A stretch of 64,000 nt of DNA, taken from assembly GCA_001599815.1 (NCBI GenBank), contig BCIA01000001.1, forward strand, positions 1,058,934 through 1,122,933. The letters run 5' to 3'. This document shows, one piece after another, positions 10,482-20,788 of the stretch. Under the pieces are notes generated by a model that was given only the letters and a program-made list of their open reading frames with translations, was not told the origin of the DNA and searched no databases. The DNA is from Furcasterigmium furcatum. Lineage: Eukaryota > Ascomycota > Sordariomycetes > Glomerellales > Plectosphaerellaceae. The translations under genes and the position numbers were made by a program. Every line of letters begins with the position of its first letter. Position 1 is the stretch's first letter.

Positions 10482-12064
10482 TCAACCAGAACAACTGATC
10501 AAACACCGCCGTGCCGTGGGCGAGCTGACAAAGTACGTCTCGGCCTCCATATCGTCATCAGGCGACGCAAGCTCCGCCGCCGGAAAGGCGCGGAACAACC
10601 TAAACGCAGCCTGCCGCATCTCCATCCGCGCAAGATGCAACCCGATACAGACACGGGCGCCGCCACCAAACGGACAGAACGCGTCCCTCATCTCCTTCGT
10701 CGGGTTCTCCCACCGCCGCGGGTTAAAGCGCATCGGATCGGGGAAGGCGGCCGGATCGCGGTGCATGCTGTAGGCCTGGCACCCGACGATGGTGCCGCCC
10801 TCGAACCAGCGATCGGACAACATGGCTCCTCCCGGGGGCACAACCCTGGGGAGAGATGACTGCGCGGCACCGTGGAGGCGCAAGGTCTCGTCGATGGTCC
10901 AGTTGAGGTACTTGGCCTCCCGGAGCTGCATCTCGGAGGAGTCCTCGTCCATGGCCTGGACCTCCTCGAGCAGCTCGGCCTTGACGCTCGGATTGCTCAG
11001 GACCGCCCATACCAGGTACGTCAGCGACAGGGCCGTCGTGTCGCTGCCCGCGACGATGTAGCTGACGGAGTTGTCGCGGATCTCCTTGAAGGTGATCTCC
11101 CCCGCCTCCTGGGCTTTGTAGATCTTCGTGAACAGCGTGGGCTTCTCCTCCTCGCCCACGCCTTGCTCGACGAGTCGCCGGTGGCGGTCCAGAGACTGCT
11201 CGGCGTATTCGAGGACCTTCATGGTCGTTCTTCGGGTGCGCTTAAAAAGGGGGATCGGCAGCCAGCGGAGCACACCGTGGAAGGGGATGAAGCTGGTGTA
11301 AGTCGCGCCTGCACGGCCGACTCCCTCAACATTCAGGCTGTACTCGTCTCTCTGCGCGTCGCAAACTCCGTCAGTTCCTTGTCATGATGCCTGATGGGAA
11401 CAGTCGACATACCTCGTCCTTCGCCAGCATGTTGAAGCTTTCTCCGAAAGTCAGCTCGCCGATGACATCGGTGGCCATGAACATCCACCACTTGTAGACG
11501 TCTGCCCACCCCTTGCGGCTCATCTCGTCCCGGATCCTCTCGACCACCAGCCGGGCCTTGAATTCGACGAACGCATGATTCGACACGACCGATGCCTCGG
11601 AGAGAGGCGAGCTGAGGAGTCGCCGCACGCGGCGGTGGTAGGTCGAGTCGGAGGTGTTAAACATGGTCTCGGTGACGCTCCCCGTCAGAATCCTGTACCA
11701 AATTGGCTTGACGAAGACTTCTCGGGCGGTGTAGATCTGCTTGTATGCCTTTGGGTCGCAAATGTCCGCTTCGTCGGGGCTGATGCGGACGACCGGGCCG
11801 TATTTGAGATGGAGGGCGTGGACATATTGGCTCTGGCGGCCAAAGAACCAGTGGTATCTTTTGACGAGGCTGGTCCATTTGGTGTACCAAGGCCCGGGCA
11901 GTCGGGACATTGGTTTTGTCAGGGACTGGTACACATACTGAGAGACAAGTCAATCAAGAGGGTTTGCAACTTGGGTGTTCAGCGTTGGAGGGACTTACCA
12001 GGACGACGGCCACAGCAATGCAAGCTCCCACAAGGAGCGAACTGTGCTGAGCTTCGACCATCAT
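10482..12064 (-). CDS. cytochrome P450 monooxygenase (P450 B)
   Basis: Three exons (12064-11999, 11937-11413, 11351-10482) with two 61-bp introns give 486 residues. The first exon codes only the membrane anchor (MMVEAQHSSLLVGACIAVAVVL), then YVYQSLTKPMSRLPGPW follows with the proline-rich hinge. The I-helix reads AGSDTTALSL, the K-helix ETLR, and the heme loop FGGGARVCIG. The overall pattern resembles the fungal CYP65-type enzymes found in terpenoid and polyketide pathways, but the substrate is unknown. All splice sites are GT-AG and keep phase 0. Confidence 0.9.
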
Positions 12065-12925
12065 GTTTATTTGTGGCTTGATCAGTCTTTGATAAGAAGC
12101 TGGCTTATGGGTCAGAGACATGGGCAACCGTTGGCCATGGTTCTGGTTTGGTCCTCGAGTGCCCTATTTGTATATGTATCTGACGGTCAAGTCCAACGGG
12201 CTCATGACGGTTTCAACGGACATGTCGGAGCCAGCTTCCAACCGAACCCGTCATCTCCAGGAATAAGACCATCCGATCTTCAGGCCTATAATAACTCTTC
12301 AACCACCAGCTTGTCTCCATCTCTCCGTTCGTGGTCGCGTGCGCTGACTCTTGTCAGCAAAAGTCCAACGGCACTATTACTATAGCAGTAGTCCTAGGGC
12401 CGCTTCGCCCGCCGTTGATCATCGGGCCGTCAAAGTCTAAACCGCATTGCCACCGCCGACGGCGGTCGAATGTGTCGCGTTCCCCGAGCCGCTGCTGGGT
12501 CGGGCCGCCCTGTCGCCTGTGTCACTTTGCAAGTGCCGAAGCTGATAGATGACGTTCTTTGGGGACGTCGGCACCGATGCTGGCGAGAAGAGGGCTAAAA
12601 TGAAGTAAACATTCCCCATTGAGATGATCATGTATGCCAGCAACCAGATATGAAGCGCCGGAAGCAACCCGGAGTTACTAATAGTGTTTCGGCGCAGTTG
12701 TCCTCACACCTCGTTGTGGCTTTGTTGGCGCTGACACCGTCTCATAGGGCTGACCGACCCGGCCCCAGCCTCACCCAAATAAAAACGCCGATTACTTAAA
12801 ATAGGATAACTTCTTATTGTAGGTATCTCGCTCGCTCTGACATAAAAAGGTAAAGCACAAAGGAAGGTCTCGCACCAGCTGGTGCTCACCTCAGACGTGA
12901 CCATCCACCGAGTCGTCCACCATCA
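12065..12925. other. intergenic, P450 B promoter and 3' end of apple-like gene
   Basis: A weak TATA-like run, TATACAAATA on the minus strand at 12165-12174, lies 101 bp before the P450 B start. Nothing else is recognisable. Confidence 0.4.
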
Positions 12926-13825
12926 TCAACTTGCCTCCTCTCTCCCTACCAGCTCAGCGGCAGCGTACGTGTTGTCATGCGCCCTGTTGCTGAAAGGCTT
13001 CTTCTCTCCCGTGCCGGTTTTCAGCCAGCAGTTCCCGGCATATTCACCCACCAAGTTCAGCCGCCTGTTGAACGCGACGGCCCTGCAGTCGTCGCTGTCC
13101 TGGAGCAGGTTGTACGACGCGCATGCCCGCATGCAGTCCTCGAACCGGTACGCAACTATGGCCATGATGTTGAGCTCGTTTCCCACGTAGTCCACCGTGC
13201 ACTCGGCCTCGAAGAGCCACGCGCTCTCGTCACCGATGCGGATCTGCTGCGTCGTGCCGTTGAGGTTCGGGCAGTCGAGGGTCACGTTGCCCGTCGTCGG
13301 GACGGATATCTCCGCGCTGGGGCCCGGCGTGGCTCCTAGGTCACCGCTGACCGTCGTCGTGACCGTTGTCGTGACCGTGGCCCTGTCGGCGTCGCTGTCG
13401 CTGCCGGCGGACCCGGAACATTCGCTCATCGCGGCTTCTATTGCTGCTGCTGCCGAGGCTTGTGCGTCGCTGCGAAGAATTGCACGTGTGAGAAAAGCTT
13501 CTCCAAGAAAGATGGCGGCAACCAAGACTCACTCCTTCGCGCCCTGGACTGCCATTGAAGCGCCGACTCCCGCGCCGACTCCGGCAACGATGATCACGAC
13601 CACCAGCACCACCGAGAGAATGAACGTTACGACCCGGAACCCGCAGATTTTCCTCTCTGGCGCCCTCTGCGATTCCCTCTCCGTTGTCGGCTCGGCTTTT
13701 GTCGTGAATGACTGATCCGGCGAAGTCGAAAAGTATGCCGGCGCCGCGGGCGAGGGTGAGAGATGACCCGCGTGCGCGACCTCCTTCGTGGAGCTGTCGT
13801 AGTACTGAGGCCCGCTCGCGTCCAT
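12926..13825 (-). CDS. single-pass membrane protein with apple/PAN-like extracellular region
   Basis: Exons 13825-13533 and 13469-12926 (63-bp intron, GTGAGT donor) give 278 residues. The first about 65 residues are polar and presumably cytosolic. A strong membrane helix follows (FRVVTFILSVVLVVVIIVAG), then a Ser/Thr/Val linker and a Cys-rich end. Six cysteines in that end, with segments such as FEDCMRACASYNLL, CRAVAFNRR and CWLKTG, are typical of fungal apple/PAN-like modules that bind sugars or proteins at the cell surface. The topology (cytosolic N-terminus, outside C-terminus) is inferred. The ligand is unknown. Confidence 0.75.
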
Positions 13826-14944
13826 GATTGTGTGTCTCTGTGTCTCGATGCGCGACGGGATCACGAGTTTGGTGAACTGGAGACGCGAGGTGTCACGTCG
13901 ACGAGGGAGAGAAAGGGGTCACGTCAAAGGTCCAACGTTGCACCGAGTCGTCGTCTTCCTGTGCCACAGCCCTGCATTTATACGTGTATCCGGATCACAT
14001 TCCGGACCTTCCCCGTGCGCTCAGGAGAAATCCTGGCACGGGCCTTACTGATCTGCCCTGGAGGATGAATTGTCATCTTGGCTGCATGGACATCCGGGGC
14101 CGTGATAGGTTCGTGTCTCCTTTCGCCGTTGGGGGCGGCCCCTTGAAGATGCAAGCCTCGTCCGGGGTTGGGCGCGGGTGAGACGTCACACACCCGTCAG
14201 TCAGGGAGGGAGACATTCAGGACTGGATCCCCCCGTTCCTTGATGGGGAAGACTCTTCGTCGGCCAGTCGGTGCGCGCAGGCTACCGACAGGCAGTCAGA
14301 TTCTCCGCTTGGTATGTCACTTTCGAGGCGAGGCAATCACTTACAGATCTTGAAATTGATTCGAAGCTCCATAAGGACTTCTTGAAGTCTTCCAACCGTG
14401 GGAGGACGCGAATAGTGTCGTTGAGAAACATCGACGAGGTCGAGGGTAGGCTGTCGTCGGCTGGGCCGGTCTGGAGCCAAGAGACTGATATGGCGTGCGA
14501 CTCGATTATGCGATGGTCGTCGTACCTCCGGGTAACTTGCCCCTCGTGCACAAGACGTCCATGGAACTCGATGAGGAGCCTATATACGGCTGGAACCTGT
14601 GAGTGAATATTGTTGATCGCGTAGTCGGAACAAATGCAGTCTGACCACCCAAATCAAGTAGATATTATCAACGGCCCGGTGATAAATCATTGAAACTGAT
14701 TCTTGCCTCTAGGCATGCGATCGCTTCATTCAAAATTACGGGGTCATAATGGTCGTCTCACTCAAATTCTACGCATAGAAGGAAGTTGGAAGTAGGATCA
14801 GGTGTAGTATAGTCATCCTGTCTAACTCAGACACAATACACGCTCAAGCAAATGTCTGTCCAATGCCTATAGGCATGTCAAAATGACGATAATATGTAAA
14901 TGCGAGGTGTCCTTCATATGTTCGTGAAGTGGTGCGCGTGGCGC
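13826..14944. other. intergenic, apple-like gene promoter to orphan gene end
   Basis: Apart from the TATA box at 13977-13982 no gene or repeat is supported in these 1.1 kb. Confidence 0.5.
13977..13982 (-). promoter_or_regulatory. TATAAA box of the apple-like gene
   Basis: TATAAA on the minus strand about 150 bp upstream of the ATG at 13825. Confidence 0.45.
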
Positions 14945-15970
14945 TCAAGCGACCACAGCCGTGGTCAATGCCATGCTATTCCATTTCTTGAGCGGTTTCG
15001 GCCTGCACGTCTTGGGGGTGATCGTGCTGCTGGCCGCGATAGACTGCATTGGGGCCTTCGCCGCCGCCTCGCCCGTCTCTCTGTGTGTGGCGGGCGTGCT
15101 GACGTTGTCGGGGGAGGTGCTTGTTCCTTCGCCCTTGGCGATCGACGCCCAGGACGGCTTGTGCGCGATGGAAGCAGGTCCTGCTTTCGGCTCGGGAGCC
15201 GGCGTCTTCGCGATCTCGGCGGCCGTAGGTGGCGTCGCTTTTGTTGGGGCAGCGATGACCTCGATCTGTGGTGGCAGAACTTGTTGGACGCTCTCCGAAG
15301 GGTTATCTGATGCGCAGATTCGCTTGTCCTGGACGCTTTTCGTCCAGACAGCGCAGCGGTCCTTCATGTGACCAACGAGATCCTGGAGGCTTTCTGGGGT
15401 AACGCGCAACTGGACTGGCGACTTGGTGAAGAAGCCCAGGACGCTTGCTGGCACGATGTGGACGCTTTGGATGTAGACCCATGAAGCTTGGGGCTTGGGC
15501 ATGCTCTGGCCGGGTTCGAGGTAGAGAGGCTTGCGTTTGTCGTTCACAAGCTCGCAGCCGCTCAACGAGCGGAAGTCTGTTCTGTTCTTGTACCGGTGGT
15601 GACGCTGGCACCAGGGCGGCAGGTAGTTGTTCTCCGCGTCAGAGCTGTACGCCGAGACGGTAGTCACGAGGTAGAACTGCCCGTCCGTGGTGGGCTTTCC
15701 CTTCTTGAGGATGATGACGGGGTGGTTCGAGGCACGAAATGGCCGCTCCGGGTTGGTTTCAAGCTTACGCCAGTCATCGGATGAGTAGAACTCGGATGAC
15801 TTGAGGTAGGCGATCTCCCCTTCTTGCCAGTCGCGAGTCTTGGCTCCGCGGCAGCGGTGGCCCCTTGAGTAAGTAGGTGTGCGAGGGTGGCAGGTGCCGT
15901 ATCGCGACATGGTAGCAGGAGGATGTGGCCGTGAGGCGTACGAAAGCTTGGTCTGAGACTTCAGAGACAT
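14945..15970 (-). CDS. fungal protein of unknown function
   Basis: A single exon of 341 residues from ATG 15970; I do not recognise the family. Residues about 20-195 look folded. They hold several Cys and His residues (CHPRTPTYSRGHRCRG, WCQRHHRYKNR), then GEIAYLKSS, a strand-like HPVIILKK, and PASWVYIQ-type strands ending in VPASVLGF. This order of a G-E-I start, a buried HPVIIL strand and a late VP strand recalls small SH3-like barrels of the PemK/MazF type, but that is only a layout likeness. The last 120 residues are Ala/Pro/Thr-rich and disordered. There is no signal peptide or membrane helix. Confidence 0.65.
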   Translation of the reverse strand: MSLKSQTKLSYASRPHPPATMSRYGTCHPRTPTYSRGHRCRGAKTRDWQEGEIAYLKSSEFYSSDDWRKLETNPERPFRASNHPVIILKKGKPTTDGQFYLVTTVSAYSSDAENNYLPPWCQRHHRYKNRTDFRSLSGCELVNDKRKPLYLEPGQSMPKPQASWVYIQSVHIVPASVLGFFTKSPVQLRVTPESLQDLVGHMKDRCAVWTKSVQDKRICASDNPSESVQQVLPPQIEVIAAPTKATPPTAAEIAKTPAPEPKAGPASIAHKPSWASIAKGEGTSTSPDNVSTPATHRETGEAAAKAPMQSIAASSTITPKTCRPKPLKKWNSMALTTAVVA

Positions 15971-16102
15971 AGGTCTGGTGCGTTGAAGGCAATAGCCGTC
16001 AAGCAGTGTGTATATCAGAATCTTGCAAGAGGCGGTGGTGCTCAGGTGCGACTTGACAAGTTGACTTTCCGATGGTGAAGGAGGGAAAAGGAAGTCCTCA
16101 GA

Positions 16103-16120
16103 GGGCGAGGGCGAGGGCGA
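16103..16120 (+). repeat. (GGGCGA)3 short tandem repeat
   Basis: Three perfect GGGCGA copies lie in the leader/promoter of the orphan gene, just inside its TATA-like element. Confidence 0.8.
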
Positions 16121-16128
16121 GGCCCCTA

Positions 16129-16134
16129 CTTATA
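16129..16134 (-). promoter_or_regulatory. TATAAG element of the orphan gene
   Basis: A TATA-like TATAAG on the minus strand about 160 bp upstream of ATG 15970. Confidence 0.35.
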
Positions 16135-16450
16135 GGAAGAGTTTAAGCTTTCGGATTTCAGCTCTGGAAAGAATTTTCGAGCCCAGTGAGTCTTTCCTCA
16201 ACATAACAGTAAAATTGTGACATCGTGATCGCATGTGCGTCACCCAACGTGGGCCATGACACGCAGGGGGCTTGCGGTGGCGGTCCCTGAGTGGGAGCAC
16301 GACTTGAACAGGCCATCAGGTTAGCATACAGTCAGATGTAAGTCCATGCCAAATAAACCTTGATGAGACGTCAGCATTCATCTAATCATCTATCTACCGG
16401 TACTCCTATATGCCATGATATGCTCTAAATCATATAGAGTCGTGATCTCG

Positions 16451-18038
16451 TTATGCCGTCTTCGTGTATTCGGATGCCTGCCGCCACTCCTCGCCATACT
16501 TCATCACCAGCACCGGTATCGGCGCAAGACCGAACGAAATGGCGGCGAGGATGGTGAATCCCCAACCATATCCAAAGGCTTCTGCCAAGGGCGCCACAGT
16601 CAGAGGCAGGAAAGTCCCCATAAGGCACCGTGTGACGATGACTCCCGTCATGGCTGACGCCGAGTACAGTCCGCAGGCGTCGACGACGTAGGCCGAGAGC
16701 GGGATCGCGGCCAGGAGCAGGGTGAAGCCCAGCATGGCGACGGAGAGCAGCAAGAAGGCCACGGGCAGCCGCAGTTCGGCAATCCATCCGTACGCCAGGA
16801 CGGCCATGGGCAGGGTGAAAGCCCCGACGATGGTCAGGGGAAGTCGGTACTCGGGCTTCCCGTTGCCTTTGGCGGAGCCGCGAAGTTGAATGTAAATCCT
16901 GTCCAGGGTTTGGTTGCAGACAGCTACGCTGACAAAGGAGCCGAGGCCTGTCGATGTTAGAAACCCGCCAAACAATTTCAGGGGCCGTGGAATACTCACT
17001 GAATGCGAAAAATGCCGAGCCCGTCTGGGCGGGAGTAAAGCCATACACATTGGTCAGGATGTCCGGCAAGGACACCGACATTGTGTAGAAGTAGCTGAAG
17101 AGGACAGCGCCGAAGAGGGACAGCGACAGCAGGACGCTGGAGCCGAAAAGCACCAAGAAGGGCCGAGTGACGGAGTGCAGCAACTTGTTGAGGTTCCTGT
17201 GGTCGTTGTGGTGATGACTCTTCGGGTGCCCCTCGCGCTGCTGCATCCTGGCAGCCCGTCTCCTCAGGATGGCCATCTTGTAGGTCTCCCTGAAGCACAC
17301 GAGGAAGAGAATCTCGCATGCAGCGGCCAAGCCGGCAGCAATCCAGAGGACCTCTCGCCAGCCCAGGGTCTGTGCAATGGCACCGCTGATGGCAGGTCCC
17401 ACGGCACCTCCGATCAAGGGGGCGAGCATGATCAGGCTCATGGCAGAGCCGCGTTGGTCCGAGTCGAACATGTCTCCAATGATGGCGGGATTGAGAACGT
17501 TCGATGCGACGGCAAGGCCAGTGAGCGCCCTGGCTGCGATGAACAGGGCCGTGCTCTGCGAGGTGGCCGCCAGAACGGTGGCAGCGATGAAGAGCAGGTT
17601 GGCGCTGTTGAGGACAGAGTAACGCCCAAAGACCTCGGAGAGGGGCGCGATCAGGAGAGGGCCAGCGGCCTCTCCCAGCTCCCAAATGGTGACGAGCAGC
17701 GCCGTGGCCGGCGCATTGCCGCTCCCATGGTCGAGATCATCGGCAATGGTGCCTGCTACCGGCACGACCGAGATGCAGGTGAAGGTCCTGATGAGAGAGT
17801 CAGCCGGCGGCAGAGGCATTGAAATTGAAAGGCGAGAAATTTCGCCGAGGACTTACACTGTGAAGGCCATACAGGCCAGCAAGAGCACGATGGCCCACTT
17901 GAACGCCGCGGGCCATTCTCTCGGATTGTCATCGTCGCCGTTGGGGTCGAAGTCGAGGATGACCTCGGTGTGCCGGGTTCCATCCTCGAGTTCTTCGGGG
18001 GTGGGCCGCAGCAGTGGCTGTTCCTCCGCTACCGTCAT
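16451..18038 (-). CDS. major facilitator superfamily transporter (DHA1-like)
   Basis: Exons 18038-17857, 17787-17000 and 16947-16451 give 488 residues; the introns are 69 and 52 bp and all frames close. A polar N-terminus with an N-P-R-E-W motif leads into the first helix, as in fungal DHA1 proton antiporters. The loop after helix 2 carries a G-R-Y-S signature (LSEVFGRYSVLN), and later helices show the usual Gly/Ala-rich pattern with a long charged central loop (HPKSHHHNDHRN). It is expected in the plasma membrane and to export or import a small organic molecule. No neighbouring biosynthetic gene points to a substrate. Confidence 0.9.
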
Positions 18039-18652
18039 CGTGTTGACTCGGATCGAGTCCGTCGAGTCCGGATGAGTCGGGAGGGTCGACTATGGGGCCG
18101 AGGGGGGATCAGGTCTCGGGGCGGTGACGCACGAGAAGACGAAAAGCAAACCTCAACGAGGTGCAGAACTTTTTTGTACGTGAAGCTGAGGGGCGACTTT
18201 CTTAGGTCATCACGGCGCGCCCTTGCGTTACGACTAGTACAGCGACTAATGCACCTACCTATTTGGTACATGCAAAAGGTGGGTCACCCAGCTGACTACC
18301 GCCTCACTTCTCTCTGCTTCTCTAATACTATAAAATCAGGTGTAAATGAAAATAACTTGGACATCCATTGATTAGATGAAGGGCTGACATATCTTCGCTT
18401 ACCTATCAAGACGAGCCGAGTCCCAGATCCAAACAAGCCCCGAGGCCGAATCTCGCACTGCTCAAAGTCCGCCTGCATCCTCGGAGGAACCATTCAGACG
18501 CTCCGGTGTCTGACAGGACAAGGTTTGGGGTTGAGACGTTGGTGTTGTTGAGCCACCACTCGTCAATGACTGGTCGCCCGTGCCTTTCTCACTGGCTGAG
18601 GCTCTGAGCAGCAGACCAAGATCCAAGCCAAGATGCCAATGATCATGTATCA
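18039..18652. other. intergenic upstream of the MFS gene
   Basis: MFS promoter and 3' region of the GPI-anchored gene. No gene or repeat is supported. Confidence 0.5.
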
Positions 18653-19706
18653 TCACCACAGGAACAAAGTAGCAACAAGCGCCATGACACCGAAGAGCGG
18701 TGGCAACGCATCAAGTCCGGCGGCTGCATTGTCACCCGAACCACCTGCGCCGCCACCACCAGGGTTGCCTCTCGGAGCGCCGTCCGGGCTGATTCGGTCC
18801 TCGCTTCCCTCGACGGGCTCCGGCCGGAAGCAGACCAGCTCAAGCTGGATGTCGTCGTAGTTCCTAGCAATTGTCCCCGGCCCCGAAGGGAACCGCGCAG
18901 CGACGCCGATGACCGCACGGGTCAGCTGATCCTCAGCAGACCGGTAGAACCCACGCGTGTAAAACCCGTCTGTTGTGTTACCGGACTTCGCCGGTACAGT
19001 TCGCACCGTCCGCCTGTTGTCGTCATCGAGTTCGTGCTCGGCGACGAATGCTTGGTGAATGTTAGCCTCTACTGACGGACGGTAACAAGGAAACTCGATG
19101 GGTCTGTCGGACAGACCACGGGGGAAACGTACGAAGATCCTCGGTGGGCCTGACGTAGTCCTCCCAGATGCCGTCAGGACAAGTCAGGTTGACCGGGGGG
19201 TTCAGCTGGAACCTGGCGATGGTACTGAAGGCCTCGTCGGGATAGCCCAAGGGGTTATTGACGACGGACCACTTAAGGACGTCCTTGAGGTTGTCCGCGC
19301 ACTCGGTGCCCAGGAGACCATCGCAGCCGTTGTTGCCGCCGCCGACAGTGCCTGTGGCGTTTGTGAAGAGCATGGCGAGGTCAGTTGTGCGGTTGGCCTT
19401 GGGGTCGAGGTTGATGCTGCCATCCTCGTACGACAGCCAGAGCTTGACCCAGACGGCGTCGCCCTCATAACCTGGCGGCTTGTCGTCCCAGGCGATTATG
19501 TTCCACTCGTCGTAGAACTCAACGCGGAAGCCGTAGCCGAAGGACGGCGACTTCTCGAAGAGGGGCTCAAAGTCGAAGGACTTGGACCCGTAGGCGTCGA
19601 CGCAGAGGTCGTCGAGGTAGTGGTCGCATGGGCCCTGAGCTGATGCCCGAGGGACCGCCGTGGAGAGCAGCCATGTGGCCACGAAGAGCGGCTTGTGAAC
19701 AAGCAT
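18653..19706 (-). CDS. secreted GPI-anchored protein of unknown function
   Basis: Exons 19706-19133 and 19068-18653 (64-bp intron, GTACGT...GTAG) give 329 residues. A cleavable signal peptide (MLVHKPLFVATWLLSTAVPRASA) is followed by an acidic, aromatic-rich region with paired cysteines (CDHYLDDLC, CDGLLGTEC) and N-glycosylation sites at NRT, NAT, NLT and NTT. A Gly/Ser-rich linker then leads to a hydrophobic end (LPPLFGVMALVATLFLW). This is the layout of a GPI-anchored cell-wall or plasma-membrane protein. The ectodomain resembles no family I can name. Confidence 0.8.
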
Positions 19707-20788
19707 TGTGAGAAGTGGTACGGTAAGGGGGCGGAATCAGCTAGAACTGAGGATGGCACCGGGTATTTGGCAATGATGTAGTGTCACGACAGTTGCAGTG
19801 TCTGTTTGCTTCCTCTGAGGCGGTCTGGCCGTGCCGTGCCTTTTAGGCCTCAGGGGCTTCCGTCAACCCCATACTCGGGATCAACAGGGTCCAGGAGCAG
19901 GTGATGCTTGATCTAACTGCATGTCCCGTCTCGTGCATGCCAAGGGGCACCAGCTCAGGGTGTGAAGCAATCGGGCTCTTGGTGGCGTCCAATGCGTGAC
20001 ATCGTGAGCTGCCAAGCCAGCCTTCTACTGCAAAGGATGCGTAGAATTCACACTGAACGCAGCCTGACAGGGCAGCGACATTATCTTTCCCTTTAAACTG
20101 GTGTGAGTGGCGGATGGAGTTTCCTCCGATGCTTACTTTGTCTGAAGGGCAATTTCAACTTTCAGACACTATTAATACATCTGTCCTTCCCACAATGCTT
20201 CACAACCCCTGGACGTCTGCGGAAGCTCCAATCATGACCCCCCCGCTTGTTACACAGCATATCAGTCGATACAACCTTTGAAAAAAACCGAAATGGCAAG
20301 TTGTTGCGCTGCTGCTCGGCAACAGGGCGGAAGAGCCTGCTCCACGTTTTCGTTCGTCTGGCACAGATAAACATCGGACATGACACTCAGATTGGCGGCT
20401 GAGCGTGACCCCCTCTGCAGTCTGCCGCATGCTGTGCAGCCGAAGAAACGCCCTGGATGGCGACATTATTAGCGTGAGTCAATGCCAGTTTGTACTACCT
20501 GTACTGTTTTACTCTTATGATGCTATGATGCAGGGTCTCTTCGGTAGCTGAAGATCCTGGAGTTATTCCCATTCCGAACCGCCGATAAGGACGAGATTAA
20601 ATTACATTGAGAATCATTGTTTCTTGCATCTTGCACTCAGGAGAAGCCGTGAGAGTCTGAGAATGCATGGTCATATGAAGATGATCTATTTTATCGGAGG
20701 CTCAATCTGAAGTCTGATCGATGTGGTCCTCCCTTGAGGCTCGAGCACATGCCGCCATACTGTATTCGACCCTCATGCTCTTCAATAC
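19707..20788. other. intergenic, GPI-protein promoter and permease 3' end
   Basis: About 1.1 kb without a supported gene, RNA or repeat. Confidence 0.5.

Larger units (their letters stand above)
15971..16450. other. intergenic, orphan gene promoter to MFS gene end
   Basis: It holds the GGGCGA repeat and the TATA-like element listed separately, and nothing else recognisable. Confidence 0.5.

Noticed and set aside
16914..17822. 302-codon plus-strand frame across the MFS gene
   Set aside because: Polar, Gly/Glu/Arg-rich antisense of membrane helices; it also crosses a good MFS intron.
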